From assembly GCA_900314985.1 (NCBI GenBank), contig OMXL01000001.1, positions 62,001 to 126,000 of the forward strand: 64,000 nt of DNA, written 5' to 3'. A program made the translations under genes and the position numbers. A model generated the notes under the pieces. The model was not told the origin of the DNA. It saw only the letters and a program-made list of their open reading frames with translations, and ran no database searches. The stretch is from an uncultured Prevotellaceae bacterium. GTDB lineage: Bacteria; Bacteroidota; Bacteroidia; Bacteroidales; Bacteroidaceae. Below are positions 9,301-17,451 of this stretch, piece by piece. Numbering within the stretch: the stretch's first letter is position 1; every line of letters begins with the position of its first letter.

Positions 9301-12182
9301 ACGGCACCTACAAGAAGGCATGGAGCAATGTCGAACTGCCTGTTGGCACCATCGAGTACAAGATAGTAAAGGACGGCAACACATGGATTCCTGGTGGCGA
9401 CAATCTGAGCTATAGCATTACGGAAGCAGGTACATACAACGTCATCGTGACCTTCAATCCTCAGACTGAAGAGGCCAGCATGACTACTGAGGCTCAGGTT
9501 CCACACGAACCCGTCGAGCTGATATGGGACTACACAGAGGCCAATATCCCGACAAAGGGTCCAGACAATGGTCTGTACTATGGAGCATACGTCAACGATG
9601 CCGCTGGTACCAATAACGGACTGCATGGTGTCAAACTGAACAGCAGTGGCTACGCATTCTTCGAGAAGCCTGCTGTAGCTGGTAAGTTGACACTAACCTT
9701 CGGCGACAGAAAGAAGAAAGATGCCTATGCTGTTAATGTCTTCGCATGCACCATCGCTGACGGTGTTGCTACGAAGGGCGACCTCATTGGTGAGGTAGCT
9801 GTTACAGAGACACCTGGTACGGGCAGTATTGATATTGCTGCAGATGTGACTGGCATCTACATTGAGCGTAAGACCTCATCTGAGGGTGTGCTCTGTAAGA
9901 TTGTCTTCAAGGAGATCGTCCCACGTAGTTTCGTGGACTTCGAGATTACCAACGAGCAGATGATGACAGATGGCTTTGACGGTTCTACACTGCCTGCAGG
10001 TGTTACCTTCAGCGGTACTTATCGTGGTGACAATCACGGCTACGGCAACGTCACACTGACTGTTCCCGTTGACGGCACTGTCAAATTCACCATTGGTGGC
10101 TGTCGTTATGCCAACCCAGCCAACTGCAAGGTGACCAATGCTGCTGGTGTTGAGATAGCCACTCCTCAGCTGAAGACAGAGAAGTGCTACCACGAACAGG
10201 GTGAAGGTTCTACCGTTACCTACATCTATATTGGTGAGCCTACTACCCTAACCTTCAGCGACATCGCCTACCTGCCATATTTCAAGGCTGAGGCCACCGA
10301 AGTACAGGAAGCCGTTATTACCTATAAGGACCAGAACGGAGAAGTATTGGGTAAGAAGACCGTCTATGAGGGTGATGCTATTGGTGAGATTCCTTATACC
10401 GAGGCTGACCTGACCATCCCAGAGGGTGAGAAGTTCCGCGGCTGGGTATACAACAGCAAGATTAAGGTAAAGGCTACCGATATTGTCACAGGCAATATCA
10501 GCATTCTTGCCAGTGTTACTCCTATTGAGGAGGCTCCAACGGTTGGTAGCATCCAGACCTACGACCTGACACAGGCCACATTCTATCCTGAGGATCACGA
10601 GAACTTCAGCGTAGAAAACGGTGCATACTATAACAATCACGGATTTGACTTCGCTGCTGGCGGTAGCTTCACTGTTGCCACCACAGGCAAGGCACAGATT
10701 GTACTCACACTCTGCCAGTATGGTAATGGTACCACCATCCAGGTTGTCAATGCTGAAGGAACACTCGTTAGCGACAATGTTCCCGCTAAGGCAGAGACTG
10801 ACGGCGGTACTGCTATTGTCAACTACGAGGGTCCTGCTGGTACGTTGAAGTTCACCTTTGCTGCACAGACCTACCTGCACAAGGTTACCGTTTACAATGT
10901 CAGCGACTTCCTGGCTAAGGACGAGTCTGGCTACTACATCGTTCCTGCTGGCGACGCTGCTGGTCTTGTATTGGCTTTGAACGCTGCCTCAGCAGAACCT
11001 AACACCAGGATATTCCTGCCAAACGGTACCTATGACTTCGGCGAGGCTACGCTGACCGGTATCAGTGGTGAGAACGTATCTATCATCGGTCAAAGTGCAG
11101 ACAAGACTATTATCGTCAATCGTCCACCAAGAACGATGGAAGGTCTTGGCAAGGCTGACCTGCTGAACAACACTGGCGTAGGACTCTACATGCAGGATCT
11201 CACACTGAAGAATGACATGGAGTCTCTTGGCAATGACGAACGTGCTGCCACACTGCACGATCAGGGTACTAAGACCATCAATAAGAATGTACGTCACCTT
11301 TCACATCAGGATACCTACTATTCTCATAAGGTGGGTGGTCTTTACTACTTCGAAGGTGGCGAGATGCACGGAACTGTAGACTACCTCTGCGGTAATGGTA
11401 AGGTTTACTTCAACGAAGTGAAACTGGTGAACGAGAGACGCAACAGTTCTACCATTACAGCCAACTCTGAGCTGTACGTCTTCAACAACTGCGTAGTTGA
11501 GAACAATGCAGACCAGTACAACTTCGGACGCGCTTGGAGCGACCATCCTGTCTGCGTATATCTCAATACCACGCTGATGGACGGTGGTGAGAAACTTATC
11601 AGCACCCGTTGGAATCCAAGTGGTATCAACTGCGACTACAGTATTGCAGGTGAGTTCGGTACCAAGAACGCTGAGGGACAGGACATCACTCCAGCATCTA
11701 ACGAGGTGACCTTCGTTAAGGAGAGCACCACGCTGCAGACTATCCTCACTGCTGAACAGGCAGCCACCTACACCATGGAGTATGTACTCGGCGACTGGGC
11801 TGCTACTGCTAAGCAGGAAGCTCACCAGCTGACAGCGCCTCCTGCAGAGTATGCAAATGGTACTGTAACATGGCCATTGCCTGACGACGGTTCTACCGCT
11901 TTCATGATTGAGAAGAACGGTGAGTTTGTTGGCATTACCATCGGAAGCAGAATGGATGTCACCATCAATGCTGAGACCGACGTATTGACCATCCGCTCTG
12001 CTAACGGTCGCGGTGGCTTCGGTCCTGCCGCACAGGTTGCTGGTACTGCAACCAGCATCAAGGCAATCCATGAAGCTATGGAGCGTGGCGAGCAGGTAAT
12101 CTACAACCTCTCTGGCCAGCGTGTAAACAAGGCCACGAAGGGTCTGTATATCATCAATGGCCGTAAGGTTGTCGTTAAGTAA
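6348..12182 (+). CDS. Giant multidomain secreted pectinesterase (CE8)
   Basis: About 1944 residues. The ATG at 6348 is chosen because it opens a signal peptide (MKYKLLRFSLLSVL, cleavage near YAAA) and lies downstream of the promoter; an upstream in-frame ATG (6273) overlaps the -7 box. After an N-terminal beta region come an Ig-like bacterial domain (about residues 180-280), an OB-like segment, InlB-type repeat sequence (about 620-690), and several beta-sandwich modules probably for binding glycan. The catalytic pectin methylesterase domain lies at about residues 1520-1890. It shows GQSADKTII, HQDTYYS with the catalytic Asp, the GTVDYLCGNG motif with the second Asp, and GRAWSDHP (GRxW). The C-terminus carries the sorting-type tail YNLSGQRV...GLYIINGRK. 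The enzyme removes methyl groups from pectin so that the pectate lyase of the same locus can cut it. Domain borders other than CE8 are estimates. Confidence 0.88.
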   Translation: MKYKLLRFSLLSVLVMLFSGLVYAAATDNPYKHIFSTTEKTFTTDETQNLSGVDWTLTTTWFDNSKKDYNKDADWGMKLGSNSKPIQSLTLTSKEGDIPGTITSVKVSGKIRSGAAVNMSVTVGGVAFTPADAAMSKDGSELEFTGSGTGSVVIACNTTSAANKSGAIYIRDITIAYENGGQTDTRVATSITLVNPTTTAAVGDVVALPSAELKAADESNITDAVITWESSDETVAAFEDNTTTGMKELKALKAGTATITASYAGNTTYKASSASFTLTVKEYTQYTTIASMLENITSTKTDIKYTFSGIAVTYVNGKYTYIYKSGDGVILLYGDNLGLEAGCVYNGSLVGQLYAFNGLPEIAVSANDINVEKQEGMVEVGINIITPDELPYYINKQCAIQNAEYVSTASGNMTFTVGDKEFIVRNSFGIDLPELTAGKKYTVEGFGAVYVKNDNTTYQLYPTNVTEEQETPAGFRDIKIDLTQHSELLTESDVYITVAEDGTIGTTDNAENAAATIKGKVHGSYGSANFTASVPVQGCVKITYATHDYGNDIIVTNSEGAEVAKLNTMGDKWMSNHDNVAVTYYRTNEPTTLNFSKANYNPYFAVEAIDPADLPAEVTSYNITFAAGEGVTGTVPAALEVEAGGKFTAPKNYTLYKEGYTLNGWESGDAIYLPGQEVTPEADMTLTAHFVQNEVSLADRTETVAISYELGGYNDNPKYKFEGNTGFMVSQATVNGKAIDVKADVDATSGKFAHNGSGWHQVNAGTKVTVPSAKGAVIKVTTYNDATAVTFNGNAGTADGNTAVYTATAEDASCEIAQVSSGYWNKLEVTLPVAQIETPVYVIDGYWDRTAMKQLEFNEEAQAYVFEVSTTNPYYFAYATKQMTAEEAEADPNWTEFAKYRYAIAEGDNYATLNQEIQLQNCDGTIVLEPGTYTVSVTKDWKMTITQIESVYVVAGWLMESQEAGFFGEAWNTTLEANQMEKQEDGTYKKAWSNVELPVGTIEYKIVKDGNTWIPGGDNLSYSITEAGTYNVIVTFNPQTEEASMTTEAQVPHEPVELIWDYTEANIPTKGPDNGLYYGAYVNDAAGTNNGLHGVKLNSSGYAFFEKPAVAGKLTLTFGDRKKKDAYAVNVFACTIADGVATKGDLIGEVAVTETPGTGSIDIAADVTGIYIERKTSSEGVLCKIVFKEIVPRSFVDFEITNEQMMTDGFDGSTLPAGVTFSGTYRGDNHGYGNVTLTVPVDGTVKFTIGGCRYANPANCKVTNAAGVEIATPQLKTEKCYHEQGEGSTVTYIYIGEPTTLTFSDIAYLPYFKAEATEVQEAVITYKDQNGEVLGKKTVYEGDAIGEIPYTEADLTIPEGEKFRGWVYNSKIKVKATDIVTGNISILASVTPIEEAPTVGSIQTYDLTQATFYPEDHENFSVENGAYYNNHGFDFAAGGSFTVATTGKAQIVLTLCQYGNGTTIQVVNAEGTLVSDNVPAKAETDGGTAIVNYEGPAGTLKFTFAAQTYLHKVTVYNVSDFLAKDESGYYIVPAGDAAGLVLALNAASAEPNTRIFLPNGTYDFGEATLTGISGENVSIIGQSADKTIIVNRPPRTMEGLGKADLLNNTGVGLYMQDLTLKNDMESLGNDERAATLHDQGTKTINKNVRHLSHQDTYYSHKVGGLYYFEGGEMHGTVDYLCGNGKVYFNEVKLVNERRNSSTITANSELYVFNNCVVENNADQYNFGRAWSDHPVCVYLNTTLMDGGEKLISTRWNPSGINCDYSIAGEFGTKNAEGQDITPASNEVTFVKESTTLQTILTAEQAATYTMEYVLGDWAATAKQEAHQLTAPPAEYANGTVTWPLPDDGSTAFMIEKNGEFVGITIGSRMDVTINAETDVLTIRSANGRGGFGPAAQVAGTATSIKAIHEAMERGEQVIYNLSGQRVNKATKGLYIINGRKVVVK

Positions 12183-12208
12183 GTAACTACACCTTATTAA
12201 TAATAAAG

Positions 12209-12240
12209 GAGAGCAGGCACGCTGAATGCCTGCTCTCTTT
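12209..12240 (+). terminator. Terminator after the pectinesterase gene
   Basis: Perfect 11-bp stem GAGAGCAGGCA / TGCCTGCTCTC with a 7-base loop (12209-12237), then TTTTG. It lies 27 bases after the stop codon and separates the pectinesterase transcript from the susC transcript. Confidence 0.9.
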
Positions 12241-12253
12241 TGTATTGAAACAG

Positions 12254-12269
12254 TCGTAAACGTTTACGA
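12254..12269. promoter_or_regulatory. Candidate operator upstream of susC
   Basis: TCGTAAACGTTTACGA, a perfect 16-bp palindrome ending 19 bases before the -33 TTG of the susC promoter. It pairs with the similar site at 6208-6223. Being upstream of -33 in both cases, the sites fit an activator better than a steric repressor, but this is inference. Confidence 0.7.
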
Positions 12270-12288
12270 AATAATTAACAACGAATAT

Positions 12289-12319
12289 TTGCTCATGTTA
12301 AGTTTTCTTAGTACATTTG
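12289..12319 (+). promoter_or_regulatory. susC promoter
   Basis: TTG 12289-12291, a 20-base spacer, TACATTTG 12312-12319, with a 40-base leader to the ATG. Confidence 0.75.
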
Positions 12320-12359
12320 CACACAAATAATTTACTAACATTCATTTAAACTACTAATT

Positions 12360-15300
12360 ATGTCTATTAAAATTAAGAGCATGCGTAGTGTACTCTTGCT
12401 GGCATTCCTACTATTTGTAGGCAGCATTAGTGCGCAAACCGTCAAGGTCAACGTGAAAGACTCTCAGGGCGAAGCAGTCATTGGCGCCAGCGTTTTGGAA
12501 CAAGGAACGCGTAATGGCGGTGTGACCGACTTCGACGGAAATTTCACCATCAATCTTTCGGCAGGCAAGCCTATCGTCATCAGCTATATTGGTATGAAGA
12601 CGAAGACTGTCAATGCGAAGGGCAAGTCAGAAATTGCCGTTGTCATGGAAGACGACGCCACCACACTACAAGAGGTTGTGGCCATCGGTTACGGTTCAGT
12701 CCGCAAGAAGGACCTGACCGGTTCTGTAGCCACCGTCAGCAGCGAAGCACTGCAGGCAGTGCCCGTTGCCAACGCTTCTGAGGCCCTGACAGGTAAGATG
12801 GCCGGTGTGAACATTACTACTACTGAAGGCTCACCTGACGCAGAAGTAAAGATTCGCGTTCGTGGTGGTGGTTCTATCACAGGTGACAACACTCCACTGT
12901 TCATCGTTGATGGTTTCCCCGTAGAGTCCATCTCTGATATTCCTGCCTCTGACATCGAGGACATCACCGTGCTGAAGGATGCCTCTTCTACCGCTATCTA
13001 CGGTAGCCGTGGTGCCAACGGTGTAATCCTGGTTACTACCAAGAGCGGTAAAGAAGGTAAGGTAAACGTTGCCTATAACGTCTTCTACAGCTGGAAGAAG
13101 ATGGCCAAGAAGCTGAACACCTTAAGTGCTTCTGACTACGTCAACTACCAGTGGGAATATGCCCAGTTGCGCGACAACGAGGAAAAATTCACCAACCTGT
13201 TTGGTAACTACCAGGATGCCGACCTCTATGCCAACGCTCCCACTAACGACTGGCAGGACCAGGTGTTTGGACGTACTGGCCACACCTTCAACCACAACCT
13301 CACTATCAGTGGTGGTAGCGACAAGACTCAGTTCAACTTTGGCTATGCACATATCTATGACAAGGCCATCATGATTGGCTCTGGTTTCAGCCGCGACAAC
13401 CTCTCTTTGAAGTTAAAGCACAAGGCCAGCAAGAGCATCTCTCTGGACTTTAACGTTCGCTACGCCAATAGCACAGTATATGGTGCTGGTGCCAACGAGT
13501 CGAAAAATGAAGTATCTTCTGCAGACTCTCGTCTGAAGAACGTGATGATTTACCCCATGTTCAACTTCACCGACCTGAGTGACGGCTACGATCCCGACCT
13601 GCAGCTGACCAATCCTATCACCTCAGTATATGATACCGACCGCAAGCAGAACCGTCAGACATTCAACATGAACGGATCAGTAACATGGGAGATTATCAAG
13701 GATTTGAAGCTGAAAGTAGAACTGGGTCTAGACTGGTACTATAACACCGACCAGAAATACTACGGCAACTCGACCTATAATGCACGAACCAACAGTGTTG
13801 ACGCTGACGGCACACACCCCATGGCCTACTTCATTGATTCAAAGCGCCAGACCTATCGCAACACCAACACGCTGAGCTATGACTTCAAGAAGCTGCTGGG
13901 CAAGAACAGTCTGCACAAGCTGAATGTATTGTTAGGTGAGGAGACTATTAACAAGCGCAGTTCTGTGAACGAGGACCGCTTGAGCCACTACCCGACATCA
14001 TTCACTGCCGAGCAGACATGGTCACTGTCTACCCAAGGCACTCCATACCTTGTCAACAAATACATCAATGCTGACGACAATCTGCTCTCATTCTTTACCC
14101 GTGCAAACTACAACTACGATGACAAGTACCTGATCAGCGCTACGTTCCGTGCCGATGGTTCTTCTAAGTTTGCCAAAGACAACCGTTGGGGTTACTTCCC
14201 CTCTGCAGCTATTGCATGGCGTATCTCTTCTGAGCCTTTCATGAAGAGCACTGAGAAGTGGCTCGACGACTTGAAGCTGCGCTTAAGCTATGGTACTGCC
14301 GGTAACAACAACATTCCAAGCGACCAGATGGCTCCGGTATGGTCATCCAGTTCTTCGGTATGGTTTAACAATTTCTCTTCTTATTGGACCACTGGTGAAC
14401 AGGCTTCTAACCCCGACCTGAAGTGGGAGACTACGATTACCCGTAACATCGGTCTGGATTTCACCCTGTTCAGAGGAGCCATCAATGGTAGCGTTGAATA
14501 CTACTACAACTCAACAAAAGACCTGCTGATTAACTTCCCCGTTTCAGGTTCTGGCTATAAGTACCAGTATCGTAACCTCGGTGAGACACAGAACAAGGGT
14601 GTCGAGGTTTCACTGACTTGGAATGCCATCAACAAGAAGAACTACGGCTTGACAATTTCCGGTAATATCGGATTCAACAAGAATGAGGTTGTTGACCTCG
14701 GTTCTCTGACGGAGTACTCTGCTTCTTCCGGTTGGGCAAGCACCACTATCCAGGGGGACTATGTTGTTAAGCCAGGCCGTCCTGTCGGTGAAATCTATGG
14801 TTACAAAGTTGCCGGACGCTATGAAGTCAGCGACTTTGAGGACTATACAGCATCAGGCGACAAGTGGGTTCTGAAGAGCGGTGTAGCATCAGATGCCTCA
14901 GTAATCGGTTCCAGCTACCTGCGCCCAGGTGCCCTGAAGTTGGTAGATACCAATGGCGATGGTGTTGTAAACTCTAACGATATAGACGTTATCGGTGACA
15001 CAAATCCAACAGCCTCTGGTGGTTTTGCCATCAATGCAAGAGCCTACGGCTTTGATTTGTCTGCTAACTTCACTTATAGCATTGGCAATAAGGTTTACAA
15101 CGCTAACAAGATTGAGTACACCACTTCTTACCAGTACTATTTCCGCAACATGCTGGATATCATGGAAGCTGGTGAGCGATGGACCAACTTGGATCCTGTG
15201 ACAGGACTCATCACCAACGATGCTACCAGACTGGAAGAGCTGAATGCCAACACCACCATGTGGAGCCCCTACACGGGTAATGTTCTCACTGACTGGGCTA

Positions 15301-15554
15301 TTGAGGATGGTTCATTCCTCCGTCTTTCTACCCTGACGCTGGGATACACACTGCCTAAGGATCTGCTTAAGCGCATCGGTATTAGCAACCTGCGTCTATA
15401 CACCACTTGCTACAACGTATTCTGTCTCACGGGTTACTCTGGCTTCGACCCAGAAGTTTCTACCCGAAACAAGACTGCTCTGACTCCCGGCGTTGACTAC
15501 TCTGCCTATCCCAAGAGCCGTCAATTCGTCATTGGTTTGAACTTGAATTTCTAA
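12360..15554 (+). CDS. SusC/RagA-type TonB-dependent outer-membrane transporter
   Basis: A 1064-residue outer-membrane importer that takes up oligosaccharides captured by its SusD partner. Visible parts are a signal peptide (cleavage near ISAQ, residue 25) and a carboxypeptidase-regulatory-like domain (about 27-105, VIGASVLEQGT...GNFTINL). A TonB-box-like segment (QEVVAIGYG) and the plug domain follow, with the typical VKIRVRGGGSITGDNTPLFI and DITVLKDASSTAIYGSRGAN. A long beta-barrel ends in QFVIGLNLNF with the terminal Phe. The susD gene follows after 13 bases, and the substrate is inferred to be pectin or oligogalacturonide from the flanking pectinesterase and pectate lyase. The gene is probably under the palindromic operator at 12254. 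It is full length, with no disruption. Confidence 0.95.
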   Translation: MSIKIKSMRSVLLLAFLLFVGSISAQTVKVNVKDSQGEAVIGASVLEQGTRNGGVTDFDGNFTINLSAGKPIVISYIGMKTKTVNAKGKSEIAVVMEDDATTLQEVVAIGYGSVRKKDLTGSVATVSSEALQAVPVANASEALTGKMAGVNITTTEGSPDAEVKIRVRGGGSITGDNTPLFIVDGFPVESISDIPASDIEDITVLKDASSTAIYGSRGANGVILVTTKSGKEGKVNVAYNVFYSWKKMAKKLNTLSASDYVNYQWEYAQLRDNEEKFTNLFGNYQDADLYANAPTNDWQDQVFGRTGHTFNHNLTISGGSDKTQFNFGYAHIYDKAIMIGSGFSRDNLSLKLKHKASKSISLDFNVRYANSTVYGAGANESKNEVSSADSRLKNVMIYPMFNFTDLSDGYDPDLQLTNPITSVYDTDRKQNRQTFNMNGSVTWEIIKDLKLKVELGLDWYYNTDQKYYGNSTYNARTNSVDADGTHPMAYFIDSKRQTYRNTNTLSYDFKKLLGKNSLHKLNVLLGEETINKRSSVNEDRLSHYPTSFTAEQTWSLSTQGTPYLVNKYINADDNLLSFFTRANYNYDDKYLISATFRADGSSKFAKDNRWGYFPSAAIAWRISSEPFMKSTEKWLDDLKLRLSYGTAGNNNIPSDQMAPVWSSSSSVWFNNFSSYWTTGEQASNPDLKWETTITRNIGLDFTLFRGAINGSVEYYYNSTKDLLINFPVSGSGYKYQYRNLGETQNKGVEVSLTWNAINKKNYGLTISGNIGFNKNEVVDLGSLTEYSASSGWASTTIQGDYVVKPGRPVGEIYGYKVAGRYEVSDFEDYTASGDKWVLKSGVASDASVIGSSYLRPGALKLVDTNGDGVVNSNDIDVIGDTNPTASGGFAINARAYGFDLSANFTYSIGNKVYNANKIEYTTSYQYYFRNMLDIMEAGERWTNLDPVTGLITNDATRLEELNANTTMWSPYTGNVLTDWAIEDGSFLRLSTLTLGYTLPKDLLKRIGISNLRLYTTCYNVFCLTGYSGFDPEVSTRNKTALTPGVDYSAYPKSRQFVIGLNLNF

Positions 15555-15567
15555 AATTGATAAAGAG

Positions 15568-17424
15568 ATGAAAACTATTATATTAAAATCACTATCAGCA
15601 GCCTTGGTTGTAGTTGGCTTGGTCGCATGTTCTGATTTCCTTGATCAGAAGTCATCATCGTCACTTGACAGTAACAATATCTACTCTAGCTACGAACTTG
15701 CCAAGGGTACTATTTCAAACATCTACCAGCAGTTTGGTCAGATGAACTATCGCGCACGCTCTATTTGGTATGGCTACAATACAGATATTGAGTATTATAG
15801 CGGTTCCGACAAAGGCGATGGCAAGGCTAATCTGGCTACCTATGCTGCACTTCCCACTAACGACCAGTTGAATACGACAGGTACCGACCTGTGGGGTATC
15901 ATGTATACAGCTATTGAGGACTGTAACCTCGCTATCGAAGGCTTACGTAACAGCAGCATCATTAATGAAGCCAAGATGCAGCAGCTCTTAGGTGAGGCTC
16001 TTACGCTTAGAGCACTCTTCTACATGGATCTTATCAACATGTGGGGCGACATCCCCGTTCGTTTCGAGCCTGTCAACTCTGACAACATGTATGTAGCCCG
16101 TTCCGACCGTGATGTGGTGTACAAGCAGCTGATTGCCGACCTGCAGGAGGCACAGAATCTGGTAGCATGGCCAGGCGAGACAGACGTGACAAAGACTGTT
16201 GAGCGCGTTAACAAGGCATTTGTAAAAGGTTTGCTGGCACGCGTATGTATGCAGGCCGCAGGCTATGCACAGCGCATGGATGGTTCAAACAGCTTAAGCA
16301 CTGATGCTGAATTGACAAAAGCTAACCTCTACCCCATCGCCCTGCAGGCTTGTAAGGAAGTGATGGACGTAGAAGGTAAATACGTAGCGCTGAAGAGCAA
16401 CTTCGAGGATGTATGGAACAACAACGGTCTCAGTGGTGATGTTGTTACTGCTGGCAGTGAGTCACTCTTTGAGGTTGGCTATTCTGACGGTCCTTCTCTC
16501 CGTGGACGTATCATGTACACCTTCGGCATTAAGCACAACAGCGAGGACGTATTCACTACCATGAAACAAGGTAGCCAGGTTGGTCCTATGCCTTCTTTCT
16601 TCTTTGACTATGCTGTCAAAGACCTCAGAAGAGACGTTACCTGCTGTCCTTTCTATTGGAACAAGGGCGTTCAGGAAGCCCGTTCGCTGAAGAACTGGAG
16701 CTTTGGAAAACTGCGCTATGAGTGGACCAACCGCCTCATCCCCTCTGGTAACGATGATGGTATCAACAAGATGTACATGCGCTATGCAGACATCATCCTG
16801 ATGCGTGCAGAGTTGGAGAACGAGCTTAACGGACCTGCTGCTGCCGCTCCTTATCTGACCAAAATTCGCAACCGTGCGTTTGCAAGCACAGACCGTTCAA
16901 CAAACGTAACCGACTATGTTGCAGCAGTATCTGCCAGCAAAGACGATATGTTTAAAGCCATTGTTGACGAGCGTGCCTATGAGTTTGCCGGTGAGTTTAT
17001 CCGCAAGGCTGACCTGATCCGCTGGGGATTGCTGAAGAGCAAGATGGACGAGTCAAAGGCCAAGATGACTGCATTGTGCAATCTGACGGACTATGATGCC
17101 AATCACCCATACAGCAAACTCTCTGGCCACCTGTATTACAAGATGAGCGACTACAACTGGTCAAGAGGAGAGTCAAAGAATGTTGCAGCAAATGCCAAGC
17201 TAAACTTCTACGGTCTGAACTATGGTGAACTGGATATTGATCCAGAAGGTTACAACGAATATACTGACAGCAATGGCAATGCCTCTACATGGATTAAGGC
17301 CACCTCTCTTGACGATGTCATCAACTACATCTACATCAACGATCCTGACAAGCGTCAGTATTGGCCGATATTCAATGTCAATCTGAACGACAACCCAAGT
17401 TTGGAGAACTACTCTTGGTATTGA
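15568..17424 (+). CDS. SusD/RagB-type glycan-binding lipoprotein
   Basis: A 618-residue surface lipoprotein that forms the lid of the SusC transporter and binds glycan. It starts with a lipoprotein signal (MKTIILKSLSAALVVVGLVAC, lipobox Cys at about residue 21), followed by SDFLDQKSSSSLD, the usual SusD entry. The helical TPR-like core includes ALTLRALFYMDLINMWGDIP, and the RagB-type C-terminal region has MRYADIILMRAELENEL, typical of the family. It is directly downstream of susC (13-base gap), so the two are co-transcribed. The ligand is inferred to be pectic from the neighbours; no binding residue can be assigned from sequence alone. Confidence 0.95.
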   Translation: MKTIILKSLSAALVVVGLVACSDFLDQKSSSSLDSNNIYSSYELAKGTISNIYQQFGQMNYRARSIWYGYNTDIEYYSGSDKGDGKANLATYAALPTNDQLNTTGTDLWGIMYTAIEDCNLAIEGLRNSSIINEAKMQQLLGEALTLRALFYMDLINMWGDIPVRFEPVNSDNMYVARSDRDVVYKQLIADLQEAQNLVAWPGETDVTKTVERVNKAFVKGLLARVCMQAAGYAQRMDGSNSLSTDAELTKANLYPIALQACKEVMDVEGKYVALKSNFEDVWNNNGLSGDVVTAGSESLFEVGYSDGPSLRGRIMYTFGIKHNSEDVFTTMKQGSQVGPMPSFFFDYAVKDLRRDVTCCPFYWNKGVQEARSLKNWSFGKLRYEWTNRLIPSGNDDGINKMYMRYADIILMRAELENELNGPAAAAPYLTKIRNRAFASTDRSTNVTDYVAAVSASKDDMFKAIVDERAYEFAGEFIRKADLIRWGLLKSKMDESKAKMTALCNLTDYDANHPYSKLSGHLYYKMSDYNWSRGESKNVAANAKLNFYGLNYGELDIDPEGYNEYTDSNGNASTWIKATSLDDVINYIYINDPDKRQYWPIFNVNLNDNPSLENYSWY

Positions 17425-17451
17425 TTAACAAACTAAATCTTACAGACAATT

